Of a DNA stretch of 9,306 bases, positions 1-5,754 are shown piece after piece. The number at the start of each line of letters is the position of its first letter. Positions within the stretch are counted from its first letter, which is position 1. Position numbers and translations under genes: made by a program. Origin of the DNA: Desulfobacterales bacterium (GTDB lineage Bacteria > Desulfobacterota > DSM-4660 > Desulfatiglandales > B25-G16); NCBI GenBank assembly GCA_030672485.1, contig DAOVGH010000023.1, positions 1 through 9,306 of the forward strand. The letters run 5' to 3'. Below the pieces are notes generated by a model. That model searched no databases and was not told the origin of the DNA. It saw only the letters and a list, made by a program, of their open reading frames with translations.

Positions 1-459
1 CCTGGGTCAAAAACCATGGCAGAGGCATTGGCCTGGGGTACCATTAGCTCGGTGCTTCCTATTATTGGATGGCCTTCGTCTTTTTGGCCTGGGGTTTTGC
101 CCTCGTTCCTATTCGTCTCCTCCATGTGTTATATAAGGGCTGGCCTATTTGATATCCTCAACATCCAAGGAGATTTGATAGTAGGGAGGGAGACCCTTCC
201 AATTGCCTTGGGAGAGGAAAAGACATTGAGGCTTTTGCTATTATTAAGCAGTTTTTTTGGTCTATTCATCCTATTGTCAACAGCTGTTGGAATAGCCTCA
301 AACCTGGGTTATCCCCTCATATCCTGTTTTCTCATTTCATTTGTTTATCTGACAGCATACCAAAAGGGCTGGATGACGGATGGTTCTCGCTTGCAAGCTG
401 TTGCCGAAAGCGATCTTCTTTTGGCAGGATTAGTTGCCGTTATCTGGGAAATGCTTTAG
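1..459 (+). CDS. UbiA-family prenyltransferase, C-terminal part (5' end outside window)
   Basis: The frame is open to the left edge, so only about 153 C-terminal residues are visible; the ATG at 16 is internal. UbiA enzymes are integral-membrane transferases that attach a polyprenyl chain to an aromatic or other acceptor, for example in quinone synthesis. The first residues, PGSKTMAEALAW, match the loop-and-helix start that follows the first half of UbiA proteins. The stretch FDILNIQGDLIVGRETLP corresponds to the second aspartate-rich motif, which binds Mg-diphosphate. The usual D-x-x-D here reads D-x-x-N, followed by the conserved GD. Several hydrophobic segments fit the remaining membrane helices. 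The substrate cannot be told from this fragment. The stop lies 3 bp before the next gene, so the two are probably co-transcribed. Confidence 0.85.
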   Translation, partial: PGSKTMAEALAWGTISSVLPIIGWPSSFWPGVLPSFLFVSSMCYIRAGLFDILNIQGDLIVGRETLPIALGEEKTLRLLLLLSSFFGLFILLSTAVGIASNLGYPLISCFLISFVYLTAYQKGWMTDGSRLQAVAESDLLLAGLVAVIWEML

Positions 460-462
460 AAA

Positions 463-1341
463 ATGCCCGAGGTTAGCGTTATAATCTCGACATTTAATAG
501 GGCCCAAAAAGTGGAGAGGGCGGTTACGTCTGTTCTCAACCAGGGCTCTAAGGATTTCGAGATAATCGTAGTTGACGATGGCTCCACTGATAATACTGGT
601 CAGGCTCTCGCCAAATATATGTCCTCAATAAGATACATAAGACACCCGGTTAACAGAGGAGCATCAGCAGCGAGAAACACAGGAATAAATAGCTCCGTAG
701 CGCCTTGGATTGCATTTCTGGACTCTGATGATTACTGGCTTGATGAGAAGTTATATGCTCAAATGGAATTTATTGATCGAAATCCTGGGATTGTAGCGTG
801 CCAAACACAAGAAATATGGATAAGGAGAGGTGTTAGAGTAAATCCTAAAGAAAGACATAGAAAACCATCAGGAAATATATTTAGGCAATCATTAAAGCTA
901 TGTGTGGTTAGTCCATCAGCCGTTATTTTAAAGAGGTCTCTTTTCGAAGAAGTTGGTCTTTTCGACGAGACTCTCCCAGCTGTTGAGGACTACGATCTAT
1001 GGTTAAGGATATCTTGCCGTTATCCCATTTACCTGATCGACAAAGAGCTGGTTGTTAAGGAGGGAGGACATGAAGATCAGCTTTCCCGGCGATTCACCAG
1101 TATGGACCGCTTTAGGATAAGGGCCATAGTTAAGTTGATCAAAAGCGGGATACTTTCTTCAGATCAGACAAAAGCGGCTATAGAGGAATTATTTATCAAA
1201 TGCAGGATATATGGAAATGGATGTATTAGAAGGGGAAAAATGGAGGAGGCGTCTTATTACCTCTCTCTGCCCGAAAGACTCGCCGGTAATGGAGATATCT
1301 TCTCAAATCGTACCATGATGCCTTTGTTTTCGGAAAAATGA
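463..1341 (+). CDS. Glycosyltransferase family 2 (GT-A fold)
   Basis: This 292-residue protein transfers a sugar from a nucleotide-sugar donor to an unidentified acceptor, probably at the cytoplasmic side of envelope polysaccharide or glycolipid synthesis. It opens with VSVIISTFNR, the first strand of the GT-A fold. Then come DDGSTDN (residues 38-44, nucleotide binding) and LDSDD (86-90), the metal-binding DXD-type motif. EDYDLWLRI (175-183) carries the ED pair expected to include the catalytic base. A GGHEDQLS stretch (201-208) is typical of this GT2 subgroup. There is no membrane segment, so it is likely soluble or peripheral. It begins 3 bp after the UbiA gene with only a weak upstream GGGA, consistent with translational coupling. 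Family assignment is firm; donor and acceptor are unknown. Confidence 0.9.
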   Translation: MPEVSVIISTFNRAQKVERAVTSVLNQGSKDFEIIVVDDGSTDNTGQALAKYMSSIRYIRHPVNRGASAARNTGINSSVAPWIAFLDSDDYWLDEKLYAQMEFIDRNPGIVACQTQEIWIRRGVRVNPKERHRKPSGNIFRQSLKLCVVSPSAVILKRSLFEEVGLFDETLPAVEDYDLWLRISCRYPIYLIDKELVVKEGGHEDQLSRRFTSMDRFRIRAIVKLIKSGILSSDQTKAAIEELFIKCRIYGNGCIRRGKMEEASYYLSLPERLAGNGDIFSNRTMMPLFSEK

Positions 1342-1363
1342 CTGCTTCTACCTCAAGACAAGG

Positions 1364-1393
1364 ACCTCTAAGGGGGTTATTTGTTATTTTTTT
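1364..1393 (+). terminator. Weak candidate intrinsic terminator after the glycosyltransferase
   Basis: A 5-bp stem, ACCTC at 1364-1368 pairing with GGGGT at 1373-1377 and including one G-T pair, is followed by a T-rich run. It lies 23 bp after the glycosyltransferase stop and runs into the 3' end of the convergent DUF3842 gene. The stem is short, so this is a weak call. Confidence 0.25.
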
Positions 1394-1796
1394 CTCCTTT
1401 TATGATTTCAATGACTTGATCAATAAGATGAGGGAGAGGTTGAGGGGATACGCCTACTATCTCAACCCTTTCCTGTGTCAACGGGATTAATATCTTCAGG
1501 GCATTGCTTGATGAGATAGCCTGGGACATCCTTGGTGTTACTTCTCCCATCATGGAATTGGCCATAATTATAGCTAATGGGCCAATTATGATATCAGTCT
1601 CCGGAGCCGTTCTTATAATGGCATTTTCCCCAGTAGCTCCTCGATTGGCACCCGCCTTCATCATCTGAGAGGTGGCCACAGAATTCGTCCCCAAGGCAAG
1701 TATTTCGACCTCCTCGCCAAAGGTGCCCCTTAGTCTCTTTATTATGGCCCCCCCTATTCCACCCCCCTGGCCGTCCATTACCATTAGTGATCTCAA
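1377..1796 (-). CDS. DUF3842 family protein, function unknown
   Basis: This 139-residue protein closely fits DUF3842, a small cytoplasmic family of unknown function found in clostridia and deltaproteobacteria. The glycine-rich N-terminus (VMDGQGGGIGGAIIKRL) resembles a nucleotide-binding loop. It is followed by the family blocks EVEILALGTNSVATSQMMKA, GANRGATGENAII, and DIIIGPLAIIMANSMMGE. The length is normal for the family. The chosen start is a TTG, preceded after 7 bp by GGGGGG. It is close to where family members begin; the ATG four codons in, at 1784, is an alternative. The gene stands alone, convergent with the glycosyltransferase and divergent from plsY, so context gives no function. 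Confidence 0.88.
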   Translation of the reverse strand: MRSLMVMDGQGGGIGGAIIKRLRGTFGEEVEILALGTNSVATSQMMKAGANRGATGENAIIRTAPETDIIIGPLAIIMANSMMGEVTPRMSQAISSSNALKILIPLTQERVEIVGVSPQPLPHLIDQVIEIIKGEKNNK

Positions 1797-1889
1797 AGAA
1801 GGCCCCCCGTGGTTAGAGATTTGGATTGCGATATTTGATAATCCTGTTTATTGGAATAGCAATAAGAGGTTGAATAGTTATTCATAGTG

Positions 1890-1950
1890 TCCGCCAAAGG
1901 AGTAGACGAGATAAATCAATTGATCCACCTGCGGCGGAAAAAGGACTACT
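1890..1950 (+). other. Inverted repeat with pseudoknot potential upstream of plsY
   Basis: In the 240-bp gap between DUF3842 and plsY, TCCGCC (1890-1895) can pair with GGCGGA (1933-1938). Inside, AGG (1898-1900) can pair with CCT (1928-1930). AGTAG (1901-1905) in the loop is complementary to CTACT (1946-1950) just outside the stem, the arrangement of an H-type pseudoknot. The loop also holds the palindrome ATCAATTGAT (1915-1924). It matches no riboswitch class I know. Helices this short can arise by chance, and either strand could be the functional one. Confidence 0.2.
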
Positions 1951-1997
1951 GAGATCGTCAATTTTTTGATAGCTTAGTAACTATATAACAGGCTAAC

Positions 1998-2023
1998 GAG
2001 ATTTAAAAAGGTTTTTTTATCTC
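1998..2023 (+). repeat. Hairpin in the plsY leader
   Basis: GAGAT (1998-2002) pairs with ATCTC (2019-2023). Inside, a run of A (2005-2009) faces a run of T (2012-2018). The hairpin ends 13 bp before the ATG at 2037, in the region where a ribosome binding site would be expected, and no clear Shine-Dalgarno is visible. It could limit translation, act as a weak attenuator, or be AT-rich spacer. Confidence 0.25.
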
Positions 2024-2036
2024 TTTCTGGCGATTG

Positions 2037-2711
2037 ATGGAGATGTGGACAGTTTTTACAGTGCTCTTGGTAGCTACATATTTCTTAGCATCAATCCCTT
2101 TCGGTCTTTTGATCAGTCGAAAAGTAGTAAGATTGGACATAACCAAAGCAGGAAGTGGAAATATTGGAGCCGCAAATGTTGCTCATGAGGTTGGTCTCAA
2201 ATGGGGGATCATTACCCTTCTGGTAGATACCCTAAAGGGATTTATTCCTGTGGCCTTGGCTCACTGTCTTTTGAGGTCATCAGCGGAAATACACGGGGTG
2301 CTAAAGGTGGTAGTTGGTCTCTCGGCGTTGTTGGGGCACCAATTCCCAGTTTACAACCGCTTTAAGGGTGGGAAAGGGGTAGCAACATGTGTTGGGGTTT
2401 TTCTGGCTATTTCCCCGCTTTCATGTTTGTTTTCTGGAATTATCTTTTTTTTCTTAGTCTCTCTGTGGAGGTATATCTCCTTGGGATCAATAGTGGCAGC
2501 TCTGACCATGCCTATCTGGTTGCATCTCGTGGGCCATTCCAGGTTTGTAATACTGATTTCCTTGATTGTATCGCTGTTAATCACATTACTTCATAGAGAG
2601 AATATTATGAGATTGATCCAGGGACGTGAAAGAAGATGGCAGAAGAGGGAGCTTACAGCAATCGATCAACCAGACGGCCCAGATCCTCATCAGAGTAGAA
2701 CTCTATTATGA
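2037..2711 (+). CDS. plsY: Glycerol-3-phosphate acyltransferase PlsY (acyl-phosphate dependent)
   Basis: PlsY is a polytopic inner-membrane enzyme that moves an acyl group from acyl-phosphate to glycerol-3-phosphate, making lysophosphatidic acid for phospholipid synthesis. The three signature regions are present. The first is GSGNIGAAN (about residues 39-47), with Ala where Thr is commoner. The second is GHQFPVYNRFKGGKGVAT (about 100-117), which binds phosphate. The third is HRENIMRL (about 186-193). Hydrophobic segments alternate with these loops as in the five-helix family fold. I start at ATG 2037; TTG 2034 and ATG 2043 are alternatives, and none has a good ribosome site. The last 20 or so residues, after GRERRW, are polar, poorly family-like and encoded antisense to the end of parB, suggesting a run-on C-terminus. 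Confidence 0.93.
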   Translation: MEMWTVFTVLLVATYFLASIPFGLLISRKVVRLDITKAGSGNIGAANVAHEVGLKWGIITLLVDTLKGFIPVALAHCLLRSSAEIHGVLKVVVGLSALLGHQFPVYNRFKGGKGVATCVGVFLAISPLSCLFSGIIFFFLVSLWRYISLGSIVAALTMPIWLHLVGHSRFVILISLIVSLLITLLHRENIMRLIQGRERRWQKRELTAIDQPDGPDPHQSRTLL

Positions 2712-3495
2712 TCCTGCCTTTTTCACCTTTACGTTTTATGGCTACCTTGGTGGCCAAGGAGTTTTGAAGGTCTTTGGCCAAAGACTCTATGTAGAAGTCC
2801 GCTCCATCTTTTCGGCCTTTTGCCTTTTTTGGAGCCAGGATTTTCTTAACCAAGGCCTCTGTCTGGCGAACAGATAGAGATTTCTTTATGATAAGACTCC
2901 TGATCTCTTTTTGGACTGAAGGGGACTCTATGCTAACCAAAACTCTTGCGTGGCCTGGAGTGAGTTGACCATCTATGAGGTCCTGTTGGATGACAGAGGG
3001 CAATTTCAACAATCTTAGGAAATTGGCAATTGTCGAACGATCCTTGCCTATCCTTTTTGAAAGCACTTCCTGGGTCAGGTGAAAATTCTGAATCATCTCC
3101 TGGTAAGCGGATGCCTCCTCGACAGGATTAAGATCTTTGCGTTGGATATTCTCAATGAGGGCCAGTTCTAGGGCTTCCGCAGGAGATGCATCCCTTATCC
3201 ATGCAGGTACCTTGTCAAGTCCTGCCTTTTGAGCTGCACGCCAGCGCCTTTCTCCTGCTATGAGTTGAAAACCATCCTTTGTCCGGCTGACCAATATGGG
3301 TTGGATAATCCCCTTCTCCTTTACGGAATTTACTAATTCCGTCATTTCAGAATCGCTGAAACTCTGTCTCGGTTGATGGGGATTAGGGGAAATAGATTCA
3401 ATGGGACAATGGAAAAAACCCCTATCATCTTCTGAGATAACTGTTTCTGGAAATAAGGCTGACAATCCCCTTCCAAGGGCCTTACGTTTGGCCAC
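2653..3495 (-). CDS. parB: Chromosome-partitioning protein ParB (Spo0J type)
   Basis: ParB binds parS near the origin, spreads along DNA as a CTP-dependent clamp, and is moved by ParA so that sister origins segregate. This 280-residue protein has the full layout. The N-terminal ParA-contact tail contains ALGRGLSALFPE (6-17). The ParB/Srx CTP-binding domain has GERRWRA (81-87) and ENIQRKDLNPVEEA (115-128). The helix-turn-helix lies around 139-162 (LTQEVLSKRIGKDRSTIANF). A lysine-rich linker follows, then a C-terminal dimerisation domain from about 231. The start is GTG, with GAGGGGG about 7 bp upstream, inside the last codons of parA, so the two genes overlap by 14 bp and are translationally coupled. 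Its 3' end overlaps plsY on the other strand by 59 bp. Confidence 0.96.
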   Translation of the reverse strand: MAKRKALGRGLSALFPETVISEDDRGFFHCPIESISPNPHQPRQSFSDSEMTELVNSVKEKGIIQPILVSRTKDGFQLIAGERRWRAAQKAGLDKVPAWIRDASPAEALELALIENIQRKDLNPVEEASAYQEMIQNFHLTQEVLSKRIGKDRSTIANFLRLLKLPSVIQQDLIDGQLTPGHARVLVSIESPSVQKEIRSLIIKKSLSVRQTEALVKKILAPKKAKGRKDGADFYIESLAKDLQNSLATKVAIKRKGEKGRIIIEFYSDEDLGRLVDRLL

Positions 3496-4264
3496 GTTTA
3501 TCCCCCTCTTTTAGTATTATTTCCTTTGCAAGTTCTAGATAACTCTGCGCCCCTTTTGATCGAATATCATAGAGAATAATTGGTTTCCCATGGCTTATTG
3601 CCTCAGTTAAACTTACATTACGTGGGATGATCGTTTGAAAAACGGAGTCTCTAAAATGTTGACGTACCTCATCGGCTACTTGGCGTGACAAATTATTGCG
3701 TGTATCGAACATTGTTAACAAGATACCGATCATCATAAGGGATTGGTTAAGCCCTTTTTTGACCAGCCTGATGGTATTGAGTAACTGACTTAACCCTTCC
3801 ATAGCAAGATATTCGCACTGAAGGGGTACAAGAAAAAAATCAGCGGCAGCCAGGGAATTAAGTGTTAGAAACCCGAGGGAAGGAGGACAATCGATGAATA
3901 TATAGTCGTATTGATCTTTAAGTTTAGATAAGATGTTGTTTAATAGATATTCTTTGTTCTCCATAGAAAACATCTCTATTTCTGCTCCAAATAAATCAGG
4001 ATTGGCTCCGATAAGCTTAAGCATAGGAATCTGTGTATCAATAATGACTTTGTTCCCAACATGTTCGCCCAATATTAAGTCATAAAGGCTTGGTTTAAGG
4101 CTTGATGGATCTATTCCAAGAGAGGTAGTAGCGTTTCCTTGAGGATCAGAATCAACTAAGAGGCATCTTTTTTCAGCAGCAGCGATAGAGGCAGACAGAT
4201 TAACAGCTGTTGTTGTTTTACCAACCCCTCCTTTCTGATTAACTATCGATATTATTGAACCCAT
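3482..4264 (-). CDS. parA: Chromosome-partitioning ATPase ParA (Soj type)
   Basis: ParA is a deviant-Walker ATPase that binds DNA nonspecifically as an ATP dimer and is released by ParB, driving origin segregation. The 260-residue sequence shows the deviant Walker A KGGVGKTT (11-18), Walker A' VDSDPQGNATT (37-47), Walker B IFIDCPPSLG (122-131) and the IPRNVSLTEA block (213-222). Length and N-terminus fit the chromosomal Soj class rather than long plasmid ParA proteins with an HTH extension. The ATG at 4264 gives the standard MGxII start. The frame stays open upstream through parS, but I find no ATG, GTG or TTG there. There is no Shine-Dalgarno before the ATG; a TACTAT lies 7 bp upstream. No rsmG/mnmG follows upstream as in many bacteria; an SDR gene is there instead. 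Confidence 0.96.
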   Translation of the reverse strand: MGSIISIVNQKGGVGKTTTAVNLSASIAAAEKRCLLVDSDPQGNATTSLGIDPSSLKPSLYDLILGEHVGNKVIIDTQIPMLKLIGANPDLFGAEIEMFSMENKEYLLNNILSKLKDQYDYIFIDCPPSLGFLTLNSLAAADFFLVPLQCEYLAMEGLSQLLNTIRLVKKGLNQSLMMIGILLTMFDTRNNLSRQVADEVRQHFRDSVFQTIIPRNVSLTEAISHGKPIILYDIRSKGAQSYLELAKEIILKEGDKRGQT

Positions 4265-4271
4265 AGAAAAG

Positions 4272-4277
4272 ATAGTA
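4272..4277 (-). promoter_or_regulatory. Possible -10 element of parA
   Basis: TACTAT on the minus strand lies 7 bp before the parA ATG, which would place the transcript start at or next to the start codon. No convincing -35 hexamer is visible 16-19 bp upstream. The call rests on one hexamer plus the lack of a Shine-Dalgarno. Confidence 0.2.
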
Positions 4278-4318
4278 TTCCTATTAGGGGAAGGCAGCTC
4301 ACGTAACTGAACGTAAGT

Positions 4319-4334
4319 TGTTTCACGTGAAACA
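4319..4334. promoter_or_regulatory. parS: parS centromere site (exact consensus)
   Basis: TGTTTCACGTGAAACA is a perfect 16-bp palindrome identical to the bacterial parS consensus recognised by chromosomal ParB. It sits 54 bp upstream of parA, so ParB loading here could also affect parA transcription. parS sites usually cluster near the origin, which suggests an origin-proximal location. Confidence 0.95.
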
Positions 4335-4343
4335 TCTCTATGT

Positions 4344-4551
4344 CTATAACCCCTCCCGGGCCTCCTTCTCCATGGCCAAAAAGCCCTGAACGTCTTTTTG
4401 ATTCATCTGACTTTCACTATGAGGAGGCGGCTGCCAGGATGGGAATGTTATGTTTTCGTCAAAGTCAGGGCTCAAATAGTCAACGCAATAGAGAGCATAC
4501 ATCGAAGGAGGAATATTCTCAATCCAAAAATCCAGCTAACTGATGTACCAT
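4344..4551 (-). pseudogene. Candidate small ORF with a one-base frame break (tentative)
   Basis: From the minus-strand ATG at 4502, a frame runs 52 codons (MYALYCVDYL...KEAREGL) to a TAG at 4344-4346, 9 bp short of parS, but has no ribosome site. Upstream, an ATG at 4551 has GGGAG about 7 bp before it but reads only ten codons (MVHQLAGFLD) before a stop at 4519. The two frames join if one base is dropped from the five-T run at 4526-4530, giving about 68 residues. I recognise no family, and the composition is only mildly protein-like. It may be a decayed gene, an assembly error, a slippage site or chance. Confidence 0.2.
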
Positions 4552-4609
4552 TTAGCAGCTCCCTGCTACTGGCAGTCAACCGAATTACATGACCAATTGC
4601 AAGTTCTAA

Positions 4610-4732
4610 CTAGGAGTTTATCCGGGGACTGTTTGTGAAACAGGGGACATCATCTAGGCTGTGAGAAAATTTGAGGCTCGCATGCGCCAAGACCTGACAG
4701 ATATCCGTCCAGCCAAGCATTGCTTCAATCAT
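4610..4732 (-). CDS. 40-residue ORF downstream of the SDR gene, probably a truncated remnant
   Basis: An ATG at 4732 opens 40 codons (MIEAMLGWTDICQVLAHASL...) ending in TAG at 4610-4612. It follows the SDR stop by 19 bp and is preceded by a perfect 11-base Shine-Dalgarno, although the 14-bp gap between AGGAGG and the ATG is long. The second half crosses the GGGGAC/parS-like element, as if a longer gene had been cut there and runs into unrelated sequence. LAHASL faintly recalls tyrosine-recombinase LGHSSL, but nothing else supports that. Function unknown. Confidence 0.25.
   Translation of the reverse strand: MIEAMLGWTDICQVLAHASLKFSHSLDDVPCFTNSPRINS
4630..4642. repeat. parS-like palindrome lacking three bases, between GGGGAC repeats
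   Basis: TGTTTGTGAAACA equals the parS consensus with the central CAC removed, leaving a 5-bp inverted repeat around GTG. It is flanked directly by GGGGAC at 4624-4629 and 4643-4648. Strong ParB binding is doubtful because the CACGTG core is broken. It may be a degenerate parS or the foot of an unrelated repeat. Confidence 0.35.
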
Positions 4733-4743
4733 GCAAGTCGGTG

Positions 4744-4754
4744 TCACCTCCTTA
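4744..4754 (-). promoter_or_regulatory. Perfect extended Shine-Dalgarno at the SDR stop codon
   Basis: TAAGGAGGTGA is complementary over 11 bases to the usual 3' end of bacterial 16S rRNA (TCACCTCCTTA), and its first three bases are the SDR stop codon. Such a site strongly implies that a translated gene followed the SDR gene, at least originally. Only a 40-codon ORF follows now. Confidence 0.6.
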
Positions 4755-5522
4755 AATCATTACCGAAAAACCACCGTCCACCGGTAGGGCTACACCTGTT
4801 ACGAAGTCCGAGGTGCTGCTAGCCAGGAAGATGGCCGCACCTGCCAAGTCGTCTGGCTCACCCCAGCGGCCAACTGGTGTCCGAGCTAGTACGCGCTCGT
4901 TCAGGCCTGGTAACTCCTTTCGCGCTTGCCTCGTAAGGTCGGTGTTGATCCATCCTGGCAGGATGGCGTTCACTTGAATATTATCCGGTGCCCAGGCGAC
5001 GGCCAAGCTCCGTGTAAGCTGCACTATCCCTCCCTTGCTTGTCCCATACGGCGCTAGTTTCGCACCGCCAAAGATGGATGTCATCGAGCCAATGCTGATT
5101 ATCTTGCCACCACCCGCTTCCTTCATCGCAGGGTAGACAGCCTTCGAACACAGGAACGCACTACGCAGATTGGTGTCCAGGATTTCATCCCATTCTTCTA
5201 CTAGGTAATCCTGTGGCATATTGCGGATGTTGATACCGGCGTTGTTCAGTAGTATATCAATTCGCCGAAGCCTGTCTAGCACCTGCGTGACCATGGCACG
5301 GATCTCGTCGTCGTGCCGCACATTGACTTGCAGCCCAAGGACTTGTACGCCAAACTCATTTTTGATCTCTCGCGCCGTTTCATCTGTCTTAGCTTGGTTG
5401 CGAGCCGCGATGACAATATCAGCCCCCACCGCCGCAAAGCCGCGTGCAATACCTTTACCGATGCCTCCGTTGCCACCGGTTACAATGGCTACTTTGTTCT
5501 GCAAGCTAAATAAACCTGTCAT
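4752..5522 (-). CDS. Short-chain dehydrogenase/reductase (classical SDR)
   Basis: This 256-residue soluble oxidoreductase should interconvert an alcohol and a ketone using NAD(P)H. The Rossmann cofactor motif is TGGNGGIG (15-22). NNAG follows at 93-96 and the structural Asn at 118. The catalytic triad is Ser146, Tyr159 and Lys163 (YGTSK), followed by PGW (189-191). The overall pattern resembles the 2-deoxy-gluconate 3-dehydrogenase/glucose-dehydrogenase-like group, but the substrate cannot be assigned. I start at ATG 5522 because GGGGG lies 6 bp upstream; a TTG two codons earlier abuts that site. The gene is clearly more GC-rich than its neighbours and has its own promoter. With a truncated ORF downstream, it looks acquired, separating parA from the tRNA operon. 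Confidence 0.92.
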   Translation of the reverse strand: MTGLFSLQNKVAIVTGGNGGIGKGIARGFAAVGADIVIAARNQAKTDETAREIKNEFGVQVLGLQVNVRHDDEIRAMVTQVLDRLRRIDILLNNAGINIRNMPQDYLVEEWDEILDTNLRSAFLCSKAVYPAMKEAGGGKIISIGSMTSIFGGAKLAPYGTSKGGIVQLTRSLAVAWAPDNIQVNAILPGWINTDLTRQARKELPGLNERVLARTPVGRWGEPDDLAGAAIFLASSTSDFVTGVALPVDGGFSVMI

Positions 5523-5589
5523 TGGCAACCCCCAAATGCATTAGTTGAAAAATGGGATCAAGGCTCCGAGTGCCCCCTTCCCGCCGAAG

Positions 5590-5605
5590 CCCTCCCACGG
5601 GAGGG
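5590..5605. promoter_or_regulatory. Palindrome at the SDR transcription start (candidate operator)
   Basis: CCCTCCC (5590-5596) and GGGAGGG (5599-5605) form a perfect 7-bp inverted repeat around two bases. It directly abuts the -10 box of the SDR promoter, covering about -6 to +10. The position suits a repressor site; a hairpin at the 5' end of the transcript is the alternative. There is no T-run, so it is not an intrinsic terminator. Confidence 0.4.
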
Positions 5606-5634
5606 AGTATAGGAAAAAGACAGTTTTGTGTCAA
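5606..5634 (-). promoter_or_regulatory. Sigma-70-type promoter for the SDR gene
   Basis: On the minus strand, TTGACA (5629-5634) and TATACT (5606-5611) are separated by exactly 17 bp. The -35 is a full match to consensus and the -10 matches five of six. It would give a leader of roughly 77 bases before the ATG at 5522. Confidence 0.7.
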
Positions 5635-5712
5635 GTATCGGTCGCACGTGCTCAAGCTGTAAAGATTGTTTGGCCTATATTGTCAGTTCAAAAAAAGGAG
5701 GGGAGATTTAGT

Positions 5713-5754
5713 ATGAGTCGCGTTGGTAATATTTCCGTGAAAGAAACGAGCTAA
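5713..5754 (+). CDS. 13-codon ORF with a strong ribosome site (tentative)
   Basis: MSRVGNISVKETS is preceded by AGGAGGGGAG (5696-5705), an unusually good Shine-Dalgarno with 7 bp to the ATG. It lies in the 355-bp gap between the SDR gene and the tRNA and reads away from the SDR gene. No good promoter is visible on this strand. It could be a leader peptide whose downstream gene is gone, the stub of a truncated gene, or chance. The rest of the gap holds the SDR promoter and palindrome and nothing else I can support. Confidence 0.2.
   Translation: MSRVGNISVKETS

Noticed and set aside
2700..4320. Several plus-strand ORFs inside parA/parB
   Set aside because: They are shadow frames antisense to genes with clear domain matches.
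4340..4592. Two overlapping plus-strand ORFs of 67 and 64 codons upstream of parA
   Set aside because: Low-complexity, proline- or arginine-rich translations with no recognisable family and no ribosome site; the minus-strand frame here is slightly more protein-like but also weak.
4610..4732. The 40-residue ORF as a tyrosine recombinase remnant (LAHASL resembling LGHSSL)
   Set aside because: The match is six residues, with no catalytic Arg, His or Tyr context and no other recombinase sequence nearby.
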